NCBI RefSeq assembly: GCF_900109955.1
Contig: NZ_FOJB01000001.1
Span: 1,426,001-1,490,000 of the forward strand
Origin: Aliiroseovarius sediminilitoris
GTDB lineage: Bacteria; Pseudomonadota; Alphaproteobacteria; Rhodobacterales; Rhodobacteraceae
DNA length: 64,000 bases
Direction: 5' to 3'
Under the pieces are notes generated by a model that searched no databases, was not told the DNA's origin, and worked only from the letters and a program-made list of their open reading frames with translations. Position numbers and translations under genes: made by a program. Shown here piece by piece: positions 55,601 to 63,197 of this stretch (position 1 is the stretch's first letter; each line of letters starts with the position of its first letter).

Positions 55601-56994
55601 CAGTCCTTCGGGCCGATCATCTGTTCGGGGCGCACCACCGCGTCAAAGATCGCCTCATCCACGAAGCCAAGCGCGATCGCCTCTTCTTTCAGCGTCGTGC
55701 CGTTCTTGTGCGCGGTCTTGGCCACTTTGGTCGCGTTGTCATAGCCGATTGTCGGGGCCAGCGCTGTCACCAACATCAGGCTTTCCTTCATCAGCTTGTC
55801 GATGCGTGGTTCGTTGGCCTGAATGCCATTCAGCATCCGTTCGGTGAAGCTGTCCGCCGCGTCACCCAGAAGCTGGATGGATTGCAAAAGGTTATAGCTC
55901 ATCATCGGGTTATAGACATTCAGTTCGAAATGCCCCTGCGAGCCTGCGAACTTGATCGCGGCATCGTTGCCCATCACGTGCGCCGCCACCTGCGTCAGTG
56001 CCTCGGCCTGGGTCGGGTTCACCTTGCCCGGCATGATCGAACTGCCCGGTTCGTTTTCCGGCAGGATCAGTTCGCCCAGACCCGAACGCGGGCCGGATCC
56101 GAGGAAGCGGATGTCGTTTGCAATTTTGTAACACGATCCTGCGACGGTCGCCAAAGCGCCTGACATGAAGACCATGGCGTCATGGGCGGACAGGGCTTCG
56201 AACTTGTTGGGGGCGGTGACGAAGGGCAGGCCGGTGATGCGCGCCATGTTCGCGGCAACCTCCTCGCCCCAACCGTTCCTGGTGTTCAACCCGGTGCCAA
56301 CGGCGGTGCCGCCCTGGGCGAGTTCGTATATCCCGGGCAGGGCCAGCTTTACCCGCGCAATCCCCTGACGGATCATGTGCGCATAGCCCGAAAATTCCTG
56401 TCCCAAGGTCAAGGGCGTCGCATCCTGCGTATGGGTGCGGCCAATCTTGATGATGTCCTTGAATTCGTCCTGCTTGGCCTCAAGACCGGCCAGCAGCTTT
56501 TCAAGGCCCGGCAACAGCACGTCGCGCACGCTCATCGCCGTGGCGATGTGCATCGCGGTCGGGAACGTGTCGTTCGAGGATTGCCCCATGTTGCAATGGT
56601 CATTGGGGTGAACGGGGTCTTTCGAGCCGATCACGCCGCCCATGATTTCGATCGCGCGGTTGGCGATGACCTCGTTGGCGTTCATGTTCGATTGGGTGCC
56701 GGACCCGGTCTGCCAGACAACCAGCGGGAAGTTGTCATCGAACTGGCCAGCCACCACTTCGCTTGCGGCCAGAATGACGGCATCGGCGATCTTGCCGTCC
56801 ATCGCGCCCGAGGCCTTGTTTGCCTCGGCGCAGGCTTGTTTGATCACGCCCAAGGCGCGCACGATGGCAATGGGCTGCTTTTCCCAGCCAATTGGGAAGT
56901 TCATCAAAGAGCGCTGCGTCTGCGCCCCCCAGTATTTGTCAGCGGGAACCTCAAGCGGGCCAAAGCTGTCGGATTCTGTGCGGGTCTGGGTCAT
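55600..56994 (-). CDS. fumC: Class II fumarate hydratase
   Basis: FumC interconverts fumarate and malate in the TCA cycle without iron-sulfur clusters. The 464 residues have the superfamily signature [13 protein letters not shown] (about 317-329), a [10 protein letters not shown] segment near the start of the fold, and [14 protein letters not shown]. It heads the fumC-DUF4169-RHH operon. Confidence 0.96.
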   Translation of the reverse strand: MTQTRTESDSFGPLEVPADKYWGAQTQRSLMNFPIGWEKQPIAIVRALGVIKQACAEANKASGAMDGKIADAVILAASEVVAGQFDDNFPLVVWQTGSGTQSNMNANEVIANRAIEIMGGVIGSKDPVHPNDHCNMGQSSNDTFPTAMHIATAMSVRDVLLPGLEKLLAGLEAKQDEFKDIIKIGRTHTQDATPLTLGQEFSGYAHMIRQGIARVKLALPGIYELAQGGTAVGTGLNTRNGWGEEVAANMARITGLPFVTAPNKFEALSAHDAMVFMSGALATVAGSCYKIANDIRFLGSGPRSGLGELILPENEPGSSIMPGKVNPTQAEALTQVAAHVMGNDAAIKFAGSQGHFELNVYNPMMSYNLLQSIQLLGDAADSFTERMLNGIQANEPRIDKLMKESLMLVTALAPTIGYDNATKVAKTAHKNGTTLKEEAIALGFVDEAIFDAVVRPEQMIGPKD

Positions 56995-57100
56995 GTCTTG
57001 GCGCCTTTGTTTTCAAAACCGAGGCCGTTGTACACGACTGCACACCAAATTCAATGCTGGTAGCGCCTGAACAACGCCATCGCGCAGCGGTCTTGATCTG

Positions 57101-57619
57101 CTATTTCCGGAAACTGTCCAGCCTGACGATCTCGGCCTCTTTTTGCGTGTCGCCTTGTGGGTCCGTATCTTCGGTGCGTTCGTCGCGTTCCGGGTCGGCC
57201 ACGGGTGCGGCTTCTTCGGCGACCTCGCCGTTATCTCCGGCCAGATGCAGATCGGGGTGGTGCTCATCCTGTATTTCAAAGCGCAGCCCAAATTCGACCG
57301 ACGGATCGACGAAGGTGTTGATGGCGTCGAAGGGCACGAACAATGTTTCCGGCGCATCGCCGAAATTCAACGTAACCGAGAACCCGTCATCGCCGACCGT
57401 CAGGTTTTCGAACCAATGTTGCAGCACGATGGTCATATCTTCGGGAAACCGATCATGCATCCAATCAGCAACCTCAACCCCGTCATGGCGGGTGTCGAAG
57501 TTGATGAAGAAATGGTGTTCGCCCGGCAGGCCAGCGGACGAGACGTCGTCCAGCACCTTGCGGATCAGATCACGCATGGCGTCATGCATCAGGTTTCCAT
57601 AATCTATGGTGTCGGACAT
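57101..57619 (-). CDS. sspB: SspB-family ClpXP adaptor
   Basis: SspB tethers ssrA-tagged proteins to ClpXP. The 172 residues have an N-terminal substrate-binding domain (about 1-115: MSDTIDYGNLMHDAMRDLIRKVL, then FFINFDTRHDGVEV and FENLTVGDDGFSV). An acidic linker and a C-terminal EAEIVRLDSFRK that fits the ClpX-binding tail follow. I use the ATG at 57619. The ssrA gene producing such tags lies only about 2 kb away. Confidence 0.92.
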   Translation of the reverse strand: MSDTIDYGNLMHDAMRDLIRKVLDDVSSAGLPGEHHFFINFDTRHDGVEVADWMHDRFPEDMTIVLQHWFENLTVGDDGFSVTLNFGDAPETLFVPFDAINTFVDPSVEFGLRFEIQDEHHPDLHLAGDNGEVAEEAAPVADPERDERTEDTDPQGDTQKEAEIVRLDSFRK

Positions 57620-57685
57620 GAGCACTCTTTCTTTAGCTTGGGTCCAGAATACGGGATTCGGTGGCGATGAAAAGGCGCAACATGG

Positions 57686-58948
57686 TCAGAAGCCAAGCTG
57701 GTATAGAACCGCGCCTAAAGCGGCCAAACTTGCCAGTGTCAACGGCAGAGATATACGAAATCGGAAAAGCAACAAGGCGGCGATACCTGCGAGCCAGATG
57801 GCCGACGCATTCAGTGTGTCCGCAACCGGCAGGCTGGGGGCGAAAACGCCATCGGCGCGCATGATCTGGCCGAAAAACACATGCAGGGCGAACCACAGCG
57901 ACAGGTTTGCAATCACCCCGACCACCGCCGCCGAAATGGCCTCCAACGCGGATGTCAGGCGGGGGCGGGTGGTCAGCCACTCAACATGCGGTGCGGCGGT
58001 GAAAATCCATAGAAAGCAGGGAACGAAGGTGGTCCACAGCGTCATGGCGGCGGCCAGCAGGGCAAATGCAGGTCCCGAAATCCCATATCCCGCCATATAG
58101 CCTACGAATTCTGTAACCAGGATCAGCGGGCCGGGGGTGGTTTCCGCCAGTCCCAATCCGTCCATCATTTGTGCGGGCGACAGCCAGCCGTGGGTGGTGA
58201 CAGCTTCCTGCGCCATATAGGCTAAAACCGAGTAGGCTCCGCCAAAACTGACCACGGCGAGTTTCGAGAAGAACAAGCCAATCGTGGTCAGCGTGTCTTC
58301 ACGAAGGCTGTAGGCCAGCAGGATCGGAGCGAACCACAGCGTCAACCAAACAGCCGCCTGTCGCAGGGTTTGGTATGGTGGCACCGCTTGTGCAGGTGTG
58401 GATGTCACAGCCGGGTGGTGCGCGCGGTTCGTAACCATTCCAACACAGGCGGCGGTCAGGATCACCAGCGGGAAGGGCGCGTCGAACGCATAGAGCGCCA
58501 TGAAGGACGTGAGCGCGATGGCCCAATGCACCCTGAGCCGCAAAGTTTTCTTGGCCAGTCTCAGAAGCGCTTGCAGAACCACGATGACCACCGCGGCCTT
58601 CACGCCCAGAAACACCGCCTCGACCACAGGCAGCTGACCCCATCGCGCATAGGCGTAGGAAAGTCCCAACATCACCGCGGCACCCGGCAGAACGAAGAGA
58701 AGCCCCGCGATCAACCCGCCGGGCACCCCGCGCAGCCGCCAGCCGGCATAGGTGCATAGCTGCATGGCTTCGGGACCGGGCAGCAACATGCAGAAGGACA
58801 ACGCATTCAGGAATTGCCGTTCCGAAAGCCATGGGCGGTCTTCCACCAGTTCCCTGTGCATCACGGCAATTTGCGCTGCGGGGCCGCCAAAGGACATCAA
58901 TCCAATGCGCGCAAATATTCGGGTCAGGTCATGCAGGCCAGGCGTCAT
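57686..58948 (-). CDS. chrA: Chromate transporter ChrA (two-domain)
   Basis: This is a 420-residue inner-membrane protein built of two homologous CHR domains. The first has FGGPAAQIAVMHRELVE and the PGPEAMQL motif. The second has FGGAYSVLAYMAQEAV and ETTPGPLILVTEFVGYMAGY. About ten membrane segments are visible. ChrA exports chromate with proton motive force; many homologues are of uncertain substrate. The start at 58948 (MTPGLHDL) lacks a strong ribosome site, and the frame extends to 59026. Confidence 0.9.
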   Translation of the reverse strand: MTPGLHDLTRIFARIGLMSFGGPAAQIAVMHRELVEDRPWLSERQFLNALSFCMLLPGPEAMQLCTYAGWRLRGVPGGLIAGLLFVLPGAAVMLGLSYAYARWGQLPVVEAVFLGVKAAVVIVVLQALLRLAKKTLRLRVHWAIALTSFMALYAFDAPFPLVILTAACVGMVTNRAHHPAVTSTPAQAVPPYQTLRQAAVWLTLWFAPILLAYSLREDTLTTIGLFFSKLAVVSFGGAYSVLAYMAQEAVTTHGWLSPAQMMDGLGLAETTPGPLILVTEFVGYMAGYGISGPAFALLAAAMTLWTTFVPCFLWIFTAAPHVEWLTTRPRLTSALEAISAAVVGVIANLSLWFALHVFFGQIMRADGVFAPSLPVADTLNASAIWLAGIAALLLFRFRISLPLTLASLAALGAVLYQLGF

Positions 58949-58995
58949 TGCCGGATAGGGCCTTGATCCAAGCCCGTTGGCAAGGGGAAAGCCGG

Positions 58996-59421
58996 CTAGG
59001 CCGCGATCCCTTCGCCGGAAAGACAAAGTGCAAGGCTGTCCGGTGGCAAATACCCCAGCTGTTCAAAGAAAGTCAGGAAGTCGATCTGGTTATATGCCTC
59101 GACAACCTGTCCGTTCTTGATGCGCACCATGATCTGACCGGTGGTGTGCACCGGTCGGCGATCGGCAAGCGTCACCGCATGAACGGTCAGGGTCGCCCAG
59201 ACCCATTCGCCCATTTCAACCTCGCGATCAAAGCGGATTTCGCTGATTTCGACCTGTGCCAGTAACGCTTCGGCCAGCACGCGAAAATCGTCAGGGCCGA
59301 CGCCGAAATCCATCACGCCCTGCGCTTCGATGTCCGGGGTGAAAAAGCGTCCGATCGCATCAAGATCCTGCTGGACCCAGACACGGTCATACCATTGTTT
59401 CAGAAGCTCCAGATGGGCCAC
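58996..59421 (-). CDS. NTF2/SnoaL-like protein
   Basis: The 141 residues have the cone-fold pattern: N-terminal helices (LLKQWYDRVWVQQDLDAIGRFFTPDIEA), then a curved sheet ending GQIMVRIKNGQVVEAYNQIDFLTFFEQLG. These proteins bind or isomerise small molecules; the predicted ester-cyclase subgroup is common. Function here is unknown. It is 47 bases upstream of chrA and on the same strand. Confidence 0.82.
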   Translation of the reverse strand: MAHLELLKQWYDRVWVQQDLDAIGRFFTPDIEAQGVMDFGVGPDDFRVLAEALLAQVEISEIRFDREVEMGEWVWATLTVHAVTLADRRPVHTTGQIMVRIKNGQVVEAYNQIDFLTFFEQLGYLPPDSLALCLSGEGIAA

Positions 59422-59519
59422 GCGCCGCTCCTTCCAATACCATTTGTTTCGGTTCTCACGATGACGATGCTACGCAGGAACCGTTAAGGATCAGTAACCG
59501 CCGATTAGCCGAAGATTTT

Positions 59520-59845
59520 TTGGAAGTGCAGGCTTCTGTTGCCAGGTGCCTGCGAACCCCGCCTTACGCGGCTAGGCGCAAGGGCTTAAATCGGCAACTC
59601 GAACTGCTTACGCAGCCAGAGCCATAGCCGGAGCTTTGTTGTCATTTGCAACTAGCTTAAGTGAACCGATAACGGTGGTATCTCACCGAGACAAAGCTAA
59701 CCCCTTTAGACGTCCGTCGATCCTGTTTCGTCCCCATGATCCCCAAATGAAGGATGTTTGGTGGAGACGCCGGGTACCGCCCCCGGGTCCGATCCGCTTA
59801 TTACGAGCGCGTTTATGTCCATAGTCCCTGACGGGACAGATCATA
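59520..59845 (-). ncRNA. ssrA: Circularly permuted two-piece tmRNA
   Basis: tmRNA rescues stalled ribosomes. On the minus strand the acceptor piece comes first, ending GTCTCCACCA (CCA at 59761-59759). After a 23-base spacer the coding piece starts GGGGACG at 59735, which pairs with CGTCTCC of the acceptor. The conserved GGATCGACGG follows. The tag frame at 59649-59608 reads ANDNKAPAMALAA then TAA, with GCA as resume codon. Downstream pseudoknot-like stems run to about 59520. The outer ends are approximate; the acceptor 5' end lies near 59830-59850. Confidence 0.92.
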
Positions 59846-59915
59846 TGTAGGGACTTGGAGGGCGGATGAAAAGGGGTATAACTCAGCAGTTTTTTTACGA
59901 AAAAAGAGGTGCTTG

Positions 59916-60245
59916 ATGCGTTCAGGGATTTTTTCAACATATCGTCAGGGTGAGAACCGTGTTACGGCTTCGATCGTTAATGTTCTACGCCGACTGCCCA
60001 TGGATGTGGTTGAGGTGATTTTGAAACGATTGGCATTTGATGAAGATCCAGCTTCGGCATTCTTTGTTTTCAAGAACCAAAGTGCAAAGAATGATGGTAG
60101 CGATACCGTTCCCGATGCGGAACTGAGCGCTAATTTCAAGATTTTGCTTGAGACAAAGATTGTGTCGGACGCGTCCGATCAAGCCCAAATACAGCACCAC
60201 AAAAACAAATCGGGGATGCAGAACATCAACGCGTTGTTCTTTTGA
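59916..60245 (+). CDS. PD-(D/E)XK-type nuclease-like protein, N-terminal part (frameshifted gene)
   Basis: The 109 residues begin MRSGIFSTYRQGENRVTASIVNVLRR. They contain a restriction-endonuclease-like core: D67 (VPDAEL), E79-x-K81 (LLETK) and Q89 (SDQAQIQHH). AAGAGG precedes the ATG. The frame stops at a TGA, but reading one base back at the TTTT run continues as LTPDFDDP in the next open frame, which also matches the family. The gene is thus probably one ~342-residue protein broken or recoded at 60240. It is AT-richer than its neighbours and lies beside ssrA. Confidence 0.65.
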   Translation: MRSGIFSTYRQGENRVTASIVNVLRRLPMDVVEVILKRLAFDEDPASAFFVFKNQSAKNDGSDTVPDAELSANFKILLETKIVSDASDQAQIQHHKNKSGMQNINALFF

Positions 60246-60943
60246 CGCCTGATTTCGATGATCCTACCAAGAAATGGGGAGATGAGGAACAAAAAGGAGT
60301 GACGTGGCGCGATTTCTATTTCTTAACTGAATTGATAGATAGCCTTTTTACGGACGAAGACTTGATCCTTTCAGAACGTGACCAGCTCCTTTTGAAGGAA
60401 CTACAAATCATGCTTCGGGATGAAGGTTTGCTTCCCAGTCGGGACCGGGTCGTGGTCGTCGCAGCGAACATGGCTTTTATGAGGTATGAGAAGCAGACTG
60501 GCGCGCGCGTCCGCGCCTATATATGTCAACCAAACCGCACTTTTCGAGCAGATTCCTTTGCCTTTTACGCGGAAGGTAAGATCCAACCGCTCGTGGCAAG
60601 GGTCACAAAATCTATTGAAGAGCTTGATGTTCGTACATTTACGAATAGTAACCCGCAATCCGAGATTGTCCTCGAGGAAGATGAAAAAAAGGCTGTCAAA
60701 GAGTGTTACGAACTGTCGGAAGACCTACGCGCGGCAGAAAGCGAACAGCCATTGGTATTGAAAGTGGTGTTCTTGTCCGCTCCCGATGCGAACGAAACGA
60801 TTAAACTAGATCGCCCCATTGAGAATGACCTGAGAAACCAGAATACACAACGCCGATACGCCTATACGCAAGGACAGCGATATACATCACTCAGTCGGTT
60901 GCTTGAAGTCGTCAAAGAGAACAAAGGAACGAGTGCGCTTTAG
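60242..60943 (+). CDS. C-terminal part of the same split nuclease-like gene
   Basis: The 233-codon frame opens with TTG inside the stop of the first part (TTGA) and reads LTPDFDDPTKKW..., then RDQLLLKELQIMLRDEGLLP, ARVRAYICQPNRTFRADSFAFYAEGKIQPLV. This resembles the C-terminal half of defence-island or restriction-associated proteins whose first half has the DEK nuclease core. Codon use is AT-rich. It could be made by -1 frameshifting, by a coupled restart, or not at all if the gene is dead. Its target is unknown. Confidence 0.6.
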   Translation: MTPDFDDPTKKWGDEEQKGVTWRDFYFLTELIDSLFTDEDLILSERDQLLLKELQIMLRDEGLLPSRDRVVVVAANMAFMRYEKQTGARVRAYICQPNRTFRADSFAFYAEGKIQPLVARVTKSIEELDVRTFTNSNPQSEIVLEEDEKKAVKECYELSEDLRAAESEQPLVLKVVFLSAPDANETIKLDRPIENDLRNQNTQRRYAYTQGQRYTSLSRLLEVVKENKGTSAL

Positions 60944-61668
60944 CCCTTGCCAGTGGCGCGCGACCGTCCCAATTCAGCCGTGTACTCTGCAAGCTCCGCC
61001 AACGAACTGTCAGCACCAGCCCCATCCTGCCCCTCAATCGCATCCGCCAGCCGCGTGTGCAGCCCCACAATCCTCTCACGATCCCGCTGCGTATAGGTGA
61101 TCATGTTCATCAGGGGCTGCATTGCCTCGACCGCACCGGCCAGCTGATAGGACAGCACCGGGTTGCCAGCCCCGTCCACAAGCGCGCGGTGAAAAGCCAC
61201 GTCTGAGGCGCAGAAGGCTTCATCCGTCAGACCGGGTTGTGCCTGGCGATGGATTTCGGCGCGCATGGTGGCCAGATGATCGGGGGTGCGGCGTTGGGCC
61301 GACAGCGGCGCGCAGGCGCGTTCCAGCGCATAGCGCGCCTCGCAAGCGGTTTCGAAATCCACATCGTTCATCGACAGGAGCAGGGTCGAGGTGGTGATCT
61401 GCTGACCATAGGCTTCTTCAAATGACATGCGGTTCACGAAGGCCCCACCCGCAGCGCCGCGCTGGGTGCGGATCAGGTTCTGGGCAGCCAGTCGCTTCAG
61501 CGCCTCGCGCACGGTCGAGCGTCCGACATTGAATTTTTCGCAAAGCTCTGCCTCGGACGGAAGGCGTTGATCGACGATCAGTCCACCATTGATAATCGCG
61601 TCTCGAATGGCCTCGGCGATCTGTTTTGAAAGGTCCTGATTGTCGTCCAAATCGGTTTTCACGTGCAT
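60940..61668 (-). CDS. GntR/FadR-family transcriptional regulator (FCD domain)
   Basis: The 242 residues have an N-terminal winged helix (about 15-75: LPSEAELCEKFNVGRSTVREALKRLAAQNLI). An FCD effector domain (about 90-235) has the metal-binding His/Asp pattern around ASDVAFHRAL and HTRLADAI. GAGG precedes the ATG at 61668 (a GTG lies one codon earlier). It is divergent from DUF2182-DUF1326-dmdA. Two copies of TTGTCAGACA lie in the shared 80-base gap, so it probably represses itself and that operon until a ligand is present. Confidence 0.92.
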   Translation of the reverse strand: MHVKTDLDDNQDLSKQIAEAIRDAIINGGLIVDQRLPSEAELCEKFNVGRSTVREALKRLAAQNLIRTQRGAAGGAFVNRMSFEEAYGQQITTSTLLLSMNDVDFETACEARYALERACAPLSAQRRTPDHLATMRAEIHRQAQPGLTDEAFCASDVAFHRALVDGAGNPVLSYQLAGAVEAMQPLMNMITYTQRDRERIVGLHTRLADAIEGQDGAGADSSLAELAEYTAELGRSRATGKG

Positions 61669-61676
61669 CACCTCTT

Positions 61677-61690
61677 AATTGTCAGACATT
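61677..61690. promoter_or_regulatory. FadR-type operator, copy 1
   Basis: AATTGTCAGACATT contains the inverted core TGTC-A-GACA, fitting the GntR/FadR consensus (GT...AC). It lies just upstream of the regulator's own start, and the same 14 bases recur 30 bases further on. Confidence 0.75.
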
Positions 61691-61706
61691 TACTTGCTCT
61701 GTGATC

Positions 61707-61720
61707 AATTGTCAGACATT
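61707..61720. promoter_or_regulatory. FadR-type operator, copy 2
   Basis: This is an exact second copy of AATTGTCAGACATT, 30 bases (about three helical turns) from copy 1 and 29 bases before the DUF2182 gene. Two dimers could bind the same face of the DNA. Confidence 0.75.
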
Positions 61721-61749
61721 ATCATTCCGACTCGCAAGATGGGGGACCC

Positions 61750-62529
61750 ATGTCCGTTTCGTCAAGGATAAGAACCATGAGCGCGCCGCATTGGCTGGCG
61801 CTGTTTGGGTTGATCCTTGTGGGGTGGGGGCTGCTCTATGCGATGGCTCTGCCGCAGGACGCGTTGGAGATGTCGCGCATCTATGGCGCGGAGTTTTGGC
61901 GCGCTCTGTGCGCCGTTGCGCCTGACAAGGCCGGCTTCATCGGACTTTTTGCCATGTGGGCTGTGATGGCCGCCGCGATGATGGCCCCGACCGCGCTACC
62001 TGCATTCGCAACCTATGACGATCTGATCGTCTCGGGCGCAGGAAGTCGCCGTGGCTTTGCCGAGCTTGTCGCGGGCTATCTGGTGGTTTGGCTGGGCTTC
62101 GCCGCCATCGCTGCCGCGGGCCAGTTGGTGCTGTTTCGTGCCGGACTGCTGTCGCCTCTGGGGCAAAGCATCTCGCCATGGCTGACAGGTGCGTTGTTGA
62201 TCGGGGCGGGAATGTATCAGTTCTCGACGCTCAAGGACGCCTGCTTGTCCAAGTGCCGCCAGCCGATGACATTCTTCATGCAACACTGGCGTGAAACACG
62301 CTGGAACGATGTAACGTTGGGTCTGCGCCTTGGCGCCATCTGCCTTGGCTGTTGTTGGGCGCTGATGCTTTTGGGCTTCGTTGGCGGGGTGATGAACCTC
62401 GCCTTCATGGGGCTTGCGACCCTCATCATGATTTTTGAAAAACTGCCGGATCTTGGCCGCTATCTGACCCGCCCCTTGGGCTGGGCGCTGATTGCGGGCG
62501 GTGTCTTGGTGCTTGTCCAGGGAGGATAA
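61750..62529 (+). CDS. DUF2182 family membrane protein
   Basis: The 259 residues have about six to seven membrane helices and the family marks AMMAPTALPAF and GAGMYQFSTLKDACLSKCRQP (two Cys). These are described as predicted metal-binding integral membrane proteins; no activity is established. It is followed after one base by the DUF1326 gene, a recurrent partnership. It is transcribed divergently from the FadR-type regulator under the operator pair. Confidence 0.9.
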   Translation: MSVSSRIRTMSAPHWLALFGLILVGWGLLYAMALPQDALEMSRIYGAEFWRALCAVAPDKAGFIGLFAMWAVMAAAMMAPTALPAFATYDDLIVSGAGSRRGFAELVAGYLVVWLGFAAIAAAGQLVLFRAGLLSPLGQSISPWLTGALLIGAGMYQFSTLKDACLSKCRQPMTFFMQHWRETRWNDVTLGLRLGAICLGCCWALMLLGFVGGVMNLAFMGLATLIMIFEKLPDLGRYLTRPLGWALIAGGVLVLVQGG

Positions 62530-62530
62530 C

Positions 62531-63166
62531 ATGGACGGAACACAAGTCGGTCAGGTCGAATGGACCATCAAAGGGGAGTTGATCCTCAACTGCAATTGCA
62601 CGGTCTTTTGCCCCTGCGTGGTGAGCCTTGGAAAACACCCGCCCACAGAAGGGCATTGCCAGACATGGGGCGGGGTGCGGATTGATAGCGGTCAATACGG
62701 CGATATTGACCTGTCGGGCCTGAACCTTGGTCTGATGATCGAAATCCCCGGCAATATGGGGCGGGGCAACTGGAAGGTGGCGCTGTTCGTCGATGACCGC
62801 GCCAGTGATGACGCCTATGACGCGTTGGTGACGATCTTTTCCGGCGCAGCCAAAGGCACTACCGGTCTGTTCCAGATGCTGGTCGGTGAGTTCCTCGGCG
62901 CGGAACGCCAGCCAGTCACATACGAGACCGAGGGCAAGACCCGTCATATCACCGTCGGACGCAAGATAGACGGCGTGGTGCATCCGGTCGGTGGTGCCGA
63001 CCCGGACGAGGACATTGTTATCCGAAACACCCAATACTGGATGGGGCCGGACATTACCGTCGCCACCGCCACAAAAGGCAAGCTGCGCGCGCATGGGCGG
63101 GTGTGGGATTTCGATGGCCGCTCGGCCGAGATTTGCCAGATCGACTGGAAAGGCCCCGGTCGCTAA
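62531..63166 (+). CDS. DUF1326 family protein
   Basis: The 211 residues carry a Cys cluster near the N-terminus (LNCNCTVFCPC, about 19-29) that could bind metal. A beta-rich domain with GTTGLFQMLVGEFLGAE follows. Function is unknown. The start ATG at 62531 follows GGAGG. DUF1326 and DUF2182 genes occur together widely. It lies 31 bases upstream of dmdA on the same strand. Confidence 0.9.
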   Translation: MDGTQVGQVEWTIKGELILNCNCTVFCPCVVSLGKHPPTEGHCQTWGGVRIDSGQYGDIDLSGLNLGLMIEIPGNMGRGNWKVALFVDDRASDDAYDALVTIFSGAAKGTTGLFQMLVGEFLGAERQPVTYETEGKTRHITVGRKIDGVVHPVGGADPDEDIVIRNTQYWMGPDITVATATKGKLRAHGRVWDFDGRSAEICQIDWKGPGR

Positions 63167-63197
63167 GGCGGCTGGGATTGGCACGGACGCGCGACCC

